A DNA stretch of 17,172 bases from Ga0074130 sp035565355. Lineage in GTDB: Bacteria; Pseudomonadota; Gammaproteobacteria; Burkholderiales; Rhodocyclaceae. The notes under the pieces are model-generated. The model was not told where the DNA came from and made no database searches. It saw only the letters and a program-made list of their open reading frames with translations. The stretch spans positions 1 to 17,172 of the forward strand of contig DATMSM010000055.1 of assembly GCA_035565355.1 (NCBI GenBank), in the 5' to 3' direction. A program made the translations under genes and the position numbers. Below are positions 13,598 to 17,172 of the stretch, one piece after another. The first letter of the stretch is position 1, and each line of letters opens with the position of its first letter.

Positions 13598-16500
13598 ATG
13601 TTCACCTTTATCCACGGCAATCGGCAGGAGCTGCTCGCGCGTCATCTGGCTGCGCAGATTCGCACCCAGCCGCTCAACATCTTCGAGCGCGAGGTCGTGG
13701 TGGTGCAGAGCGGCGGCATGGCGCGCTGGCTGCAGATGGCGCTGGCCGAAGAGTTGGGCATTGCCACGCAGCTGCGTTTTACCTTCCCCGCCGGCTATCT
13801 GTGGGAACTGTTCGGCAAGGTGCTGCCGGACGTGCCGCGCGAAACGCCGTTCTCCAGCGATATCTTCACCTGGCAGTTGCTGCGCCTGATGCCCGAACTC
13901 CTGCACGAACAGCAGGGTGCGGATTTTGAGCCGCTGCGGCGTTACCTCGCCGATGACGACGCGCTCAAGCGCCACGGCCTGGCGCGCAAGCTGGCGCAAT
14001 GTTTCGACAGCTATCTGGCCTATCGCCCCGAGTGGGTCGCCGCCTGGCTGGCGGGCAAGCGTGTCGGCCTGGGCGAGCATGAAGCCTGGCAGGCCAGCCT
14101 GTGGCAGCGCATCGGCGCGGAGGCGGGCGAGCTGCCGGATGTGCATCCGGCGGAACTGTTCTTTCGTGCGCTGGAGCATGACGATTCATCGTGTTCGCGG
14201 CTGCCTGCGCGCTTGACGGTTTTCGGCATAGGCGCAATGCCGCCACCCTATCTCGATATCTTCAAGCGCCTTGGCCGGCACATTGACGTGTCCTTCTATC
14301 TGCTCAATCCCTGCCGCGAATACTGGGGTGATCTGGTTACGGATCGCGCGCTGGCGCGAGCCGCGCTGGAAACGCCAGAGGCCTTGCCGCTGCTTGAAAC
14401 CGGCCACCCTTTGCTGGGCTCGCTGGGGCAGGTGACGCGCGCGAGTTTTGAGCGCCTCGCCGGCGAGAACGATGTCGAGCTGTTTGTTGAAGCGGGCGAG
14501 GGCGCGCTGCTGGATATTCTGCAAGGCGACATTCTGGACATGCGCCGGCGCCCGCCTGAGGAGCGCGTGGCGCTGGCGGCGGGCGACGCGTCCATCCAGT
14601 TTCATGTCTGCCACGGGGCGACGCGCGAGATCGAGGTGCTGCATGATCGCCTGCTCAAGTGCTTTGCCGCCGACCCGAGCTTGCAGCCGCATGATGTGCT
14701 GGTCCTGACGCCGGACATCATCGCCATGGCGCCGCTGATCGAGGCCGTGTTCTCGACCCAGGGCCTAGCATCTGGGGATGCATTCCGCCCTCGGCATGCC
14801 ATTCCCTACACCATCGCCGATCGGCCGCTTGAGCTTGAAGCCCCCCTGCTGCGCGCCTTCAATGCGCTGCTCGATCTGGCGCGGGGCCGGCTCGACGCCG
14901 AAAGCGTGCTTGCCGTGCTGGAGCAGCCCTGCATCGCCGCACGTTTCGGTTTCGACGCGGAGGGTCTTGAACTGGTGCGCGCCTGGGTGGGCGAAAGCGG
15001 CATACGCTGGGGCTGGTCCGCTGCCACGCGCGCCGCGCGGGGACTGCCGGCCGACGCTATGCACAGCTGGAGCTTTGGCCTCAGACGCATGTTGCTGGGG
15101 ATTGCCCTGCCCGAGAAGGCAGGAGCCTTGTTTGAGGGCGTGCTGCCCTTCGATGCGATCGAGGGCGTGCGTGCCCAGGTCCTGTCCCGCTTGCTCGGCT
15201 TCATGGACGCGCTGGAGGTCACGCTGCAGCAGCTCGCGCGCGAACGCAGCGTGGCCGAGTGGGCCGAGCTGCTGCCGCTGATCTGCCAGCGCTTTTGCTA
15301 CGACGAGAGTCGCTTGGCCTTTGCCGACAACAGCGCTCAGCGCGCCGTGAATACCTTGCGCGTCACGTTGCAGCAACTGGCGCAGGCGGCCACGCGCGCA
15401 GCCTGCGACGCAGCGCTGCCGCTCGATGTGATCCGGCGCGAACTCAGCAGTCACCTCAATGACATGCCGCCGGGCTGGGCCTTCCTTGGCGGCGGCGTGA
15501 CCTTTGCGCAGTTGCTCGCCTATCGCGGCATGCCGGCGCGTATGGTTTGCCTGATCGGCATGAACGATGGCGCCTTCCCACGCAATCCGGCCGTGCCCGG
15601 CTTTGACTTGCTGCGCAAGCATCCGCAGATCGGCGACCGCGAGCAGCGTGCCGAGGACAGACATGCCTTCTTCGAGGCGCTGCTGTCGGCGCGCGACCAT
15701 CTGCATGTGAGCTGGAGCGGACGCGGCATACGCGACAACGCCGAGCTGCCGCCGTCCATGCTGGTGGCGGAGTTGCGCGATGCCATAGACCAGACTGCCT
15801 GTGTTGTCATGCCGGATGGCGCCGTGCTCGCAGCCAGTGACGCGCTGACCGTGCAGCATCGCCTGCAGGCTTTCTCGCCGCGCTATTTCGACGGCTCCGA
15901 TGCAAATCTGTACAGCCACTCGGCGCACTATGCCCATGCGGCCGTCGCCGCGCGCGGTGAGCGTGCAGCCGCCGCCCCATTTGTGACCCAGCCGCTGCCC
16001 GAAGCGCCACCGGAGCTGCTGACGATCACGCCGCAGCAGTTTGTGAATTTCTTCCGCAATCCGGCGCAGCATCTGCTGCGGGCCCGCCTGGGCATACACC
16101 TAGAGGAAAGCGAAGGCCTGCTCGAAACCGTCGAGCCCTTTGTGCCGGAAGGACTGGCGCGCTACTGGTTGCGCACTCAGCTGGTCGAGGATTGGCAAGG
16201 AACAGCCCCCACGCTCCCTGCGGTCGCTGCCCCCCAAGGGGGCGGCACGCCGCTTGGGACGGCCCGGCGCGGCGTACGGCGTAAAGAGGATGCCTATGCA
16301 CTGGCTCACGCGCGCGGCCTGCTGCCGCACGGCGCGGCCGGTGCCGTCTGGTTCGACGGGCTGTGGGATGAATTCGCGCCCTTTGCCGCGCAGGTCGCAG
16401 CAAGCGGCGGCGTCGCCCTGCCGCCGTGTCGTATTGCGCTTGAGTTCGCCGACGTCGAGGTTCAGGGCAGTCTGGGCGGTCTGCAGCAGTGCGGTGATGA

Positions 16501-16948
16501 GGTCGTCCATCTGGAATGGCGGGTCGGCGACATCCGCCCCATGGACAGACTGTCGCTGTGGTTGCGCCATCTGCTGCTGCATGCGGCCGGGCAGCGCTGC
16601 AGCAGTCTGTTGATGACGCCGGCGGCAAGCTGGCGCATCGCGCCGCTGCATGCGGCCGACGTAGCCGCGCTGTTCGCGCTCTACAAGCGCGGCAGCAGCG
16701 AGTTGCTGCCGTTCTTTCCGGCGACTTCGCTGCACTGGATCACGGCGCAGCGCGAAGGCAAGGACAGCTACTGGAAACGGGACTGGGAGCCCGGCCAGTT
16801 TACGCAGCGCGCCGAAAGCCAGGACGCCTATGTGGCGCTCGCCTGGAACGGGTGCGAGCCTTTCTCGATTGAATTCGAGATGCTGGCGGGCCAGATCTAC
16901 GGCCCCATGCTGGAACACACGGCCGAGGCGGCGGAGGCAGACGCATGA
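13598..16948 (+). CDS. recC: Exodeoxyribonuclease V subunit gamma (RecC)
   Basis: This 1116-residue protein is close to the 1122 of E. coli RecC. RecC is the scaffold of RecBCD; it splits the DNA strands and recognises Chi using inactive helicase-like and nuclease-like domains. The N-terminus (FTFIHGNRQELLARHL, VVVQSGGMARWLQMALAEEL, FPAGYLWELFGKVLPDVP) and the later segments (HVCHGATREIEVLHDRLL, ALLSARDHLHVSWSGR, TITPQQFVNFFRNPAQHLLR, EPFVPEGLARYWL) match the family. The ATG at 13598 gives the expected N-terminus, though its ribosome binding site is poor. Residues about 868-895 are a Gly/Pro/Ala/Arg-rich insert encoded by a palindromic repeat and absent from E. coli RecC as I recall it. The stop codon overlaps the recB start (ATGA), so the two are translationally coupled. 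Confidence 0.95.
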   Translation: MFTFIHGNRQELLARHLAAQIRTQPLNIFEREVVVVQSGGMARWLQMALAEELGIATQLRFTFPAGYLWELFGKVLPDVPRETPFSSDIFTWQLLRLMPELLHEQQGADFEPLRRYLADDDALKRHGLARKLAQCFDSYLAYRPEWVAAWLAGKRVGLGEHEAWQASLWQRIGAEAGELPDVHPAELFFRALEHDDSSCSRLPARLTVFGIGAMPPPYLDIFKRLGRHIDVSFYLLNPCREYWGDLVTDRALARAALETPEALPLLETGHPLLGSLGQVTRASFERLAGENDVELFVEAGEGALLDILQGDILDMRRRPPEERVALAAGDASIQFHVCHGATREIEVLHDRLLKCFAADPSLQPHDVLVLTPDIIAMAPLIEAVFSTQGLASGDAFRPRHAIPYTIADRPLELEAPLLRAFNALLDLARGRLDAESVLAVLEQPCIAARFGFDAEGLELVRAWVGESGIRWGWSAATRAARGLPADAMHSWSFGLRRMLLGIALPEKAGALFEGVLPFDAIEGVRAQVLSRLLGFMDALEVTLQQLARERSVAEWAELLPLICQRFCYDESRLAFADNSAQRAVNTLRVTLQQLAQAATRAACDAALPLDVIRRELSSHLNDMPPGWAFLGGGVTFAQLLAYRGMPARMVCLIGMNDGAFPRNPAVPGFDLLRKHPQIGDREQRAEDRHAFFEALLSARDHLHVSWSGRGIRDNAELPPSMLVAELRDAIDQTACVVMPDGAVLAASDALTVQHRLQAFSPRYFDGSDANLYSHSAHYAHAAVAARGERAAAAPFVTQPLPEAPPELLTITPQQFVNFFRNPAQHLLRARLGIHLEESEGLLETVEPFVPEGLARYWLRTQLVEDWQGTAPTLPAVAAPQGGGTPLGTARRGVRRKEDAYALAHARGLLPHGAAGAVWFDGLWDEFAPFAAQVAASGGVALPPCRIALEFADVEVQGSLGGLQQCGDEVVHLEWRVGDIRPMDRLSLWLRHLLLHAAGQRCSSLLMTPAASWRIAPLHAADVAALFALYKRGSSELLPFFPATSLHWITAQREGKDSYWKRDWEPGQFTQRAESQDAYVALAWNGCEPFSIEFEMLAGQIYGPMLEHTAEAAEADA
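16199..16283 (+). repeat. GC-rich compound palindromic repeat inside recC
   Basis: About 85 bp differ sharply from the flanking coding sequence. There are two perfect dyads: GCCCCC-CAA-GGGGGC (16229-16243) and ACGCCGC-N15-GCGGCGT (16247-16275), preceded by CCCCCACGCTCCCTGCGG. The wording resembles a dispersed repeat I recall from betaproteobacterial intergenic DNA. It is in frame and has no stop codon, so recC stays open. Exact ends are uncertain, and no second copy is in the window. Confidence 0.6.
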
Positions 16949-17172
16949 GCCGCGTGCTGCATATCCCGGAAGTGAGGCTGAGCGGCCTGCAGATGATCGA
17001 GGCCAGTGCCGGCACCGGCAAGACCTGGACCATCGCCGCCTTGTATTTGCGCCTGTTGCTCGAGCGTCAACTACCGGTGGAAAAGATCCTCGTCGTCACT
17101 TATACCAATGCGGCGACCGCCGAGCTGCGCGCGCGCATCCGCGCGCGCCTGCTCGAAGCGCAGCAGGCCTGC
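16945..17172 (+). CDS. recB: Exodeoxyribonuclease V subunit beta (RecB), N-terminal 76 residues
   Basis: This is the start of the RecB helicase-nuclease, running off the right edge with the frame open. Visible are the Walker A motif IEASAGTGKTWTIAALYLRL (about 18-37) and motif Ia VVTYTNAATAELRARIRARL (about 49-68), which match RecB of E. coli as recalled (ASAGTGKTFTIAALYLRLLL, VVTFTEAATAELRGRIR). In RecBCD this subunit unwinds DNA 3' to 5', cuts it and loads RecA. Its ATG overlaps the recC stop codon (ATGA), so it is translated by coupling in the recC-recB order. UvrD or AddA are less likely given recC next door. Confidence 0.95.
   Translation, partial: MSRVLHIPEVRLSGLQMIEASAGTGKTWTIAALYLRLLLERQLPVEKILVVTYTNAATAELRARIRARLLEAQQAC

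Noticed and set aside
14765..16099. 444-residue open frame antisense to recC
   Set aside because: It is a low-complexity His/Gln/Arg/Ala-rich shadow of recC without recognisable motifs.

Overview
The window reads as GC-rich, tightly packed chromosomal DNA of a betaproteobacterium. A member of the Rhodocyclales or a relative is my best guess, based on the Y-family polymerase N-terminus, RecB/RecC, the Frc sequence, a strong sigma-54 promoter and a GC-rich dispersed-repeat sequence of betaproteobacterial type. This assignment is inference, since no rRNA or tRNA is present. I see no phage, IS element, CRISPR array or tRNA.

Layout. 1-153 (-): start of a DinB-like Y-family polymerase, running off the left edge. 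327-749 (-): PRC-barrel protein, divergent from a hemerythrin-like HHE protein (948-1475, +). 1645-3254 (-): a glutathione S-transferase/PPOX flavoprotein operon, divergent from a LysR regulator (3369-4259, +). 4388-4903 (+): a second HHE paralog that has lost two usual iron ligands. 4972-5652 (-): a minimal M24 metallopeptidase. 6043-9997 (+): a compact operon of formyl-CoA transferase (frc), an uncharacterised AAA+ ATPase and a GlxA-type (DJ-1/AraC) regulator. 10191-12278 (+): a fusion of a PTS EIIC sugar-transport domain with a c-di-GMP phosphodiesterase (EAL) domain. 12368-13131 (-): two tandem periplasmic BON-domain proteins behind a near-consensus sigma-54 promoter. 13489-16948 (+): a tiny membrane ORF with a hairpin-masked ribosome binding site, then recC. 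16945-17172 (+): the start of recB.

How the parts may work together. The PRC-barrel, hemerythrin and BON genes look like a dispersed stress or oxygen/envelope set. The two hemerythrin genes share a promoter block with identical spacing, and the BON pair (and weakly the PRC gene) have sigma-54 promoters. recC and recB encode the RecBCD recombination/repair nuclease.

The most unusual items are the EIIC-EAL fusion, which keeps both sugar-contact residues and the EAL catalytic residues; the frc-AAA-GlxA operon with no visible oxalyl-CoA decarboxylase; a palindromic repeat inserted in frame inside recC; and the ligand-depleted hemerythrin. All functional statements come from reading the sequence and recalled family knowledge; no searches were run.
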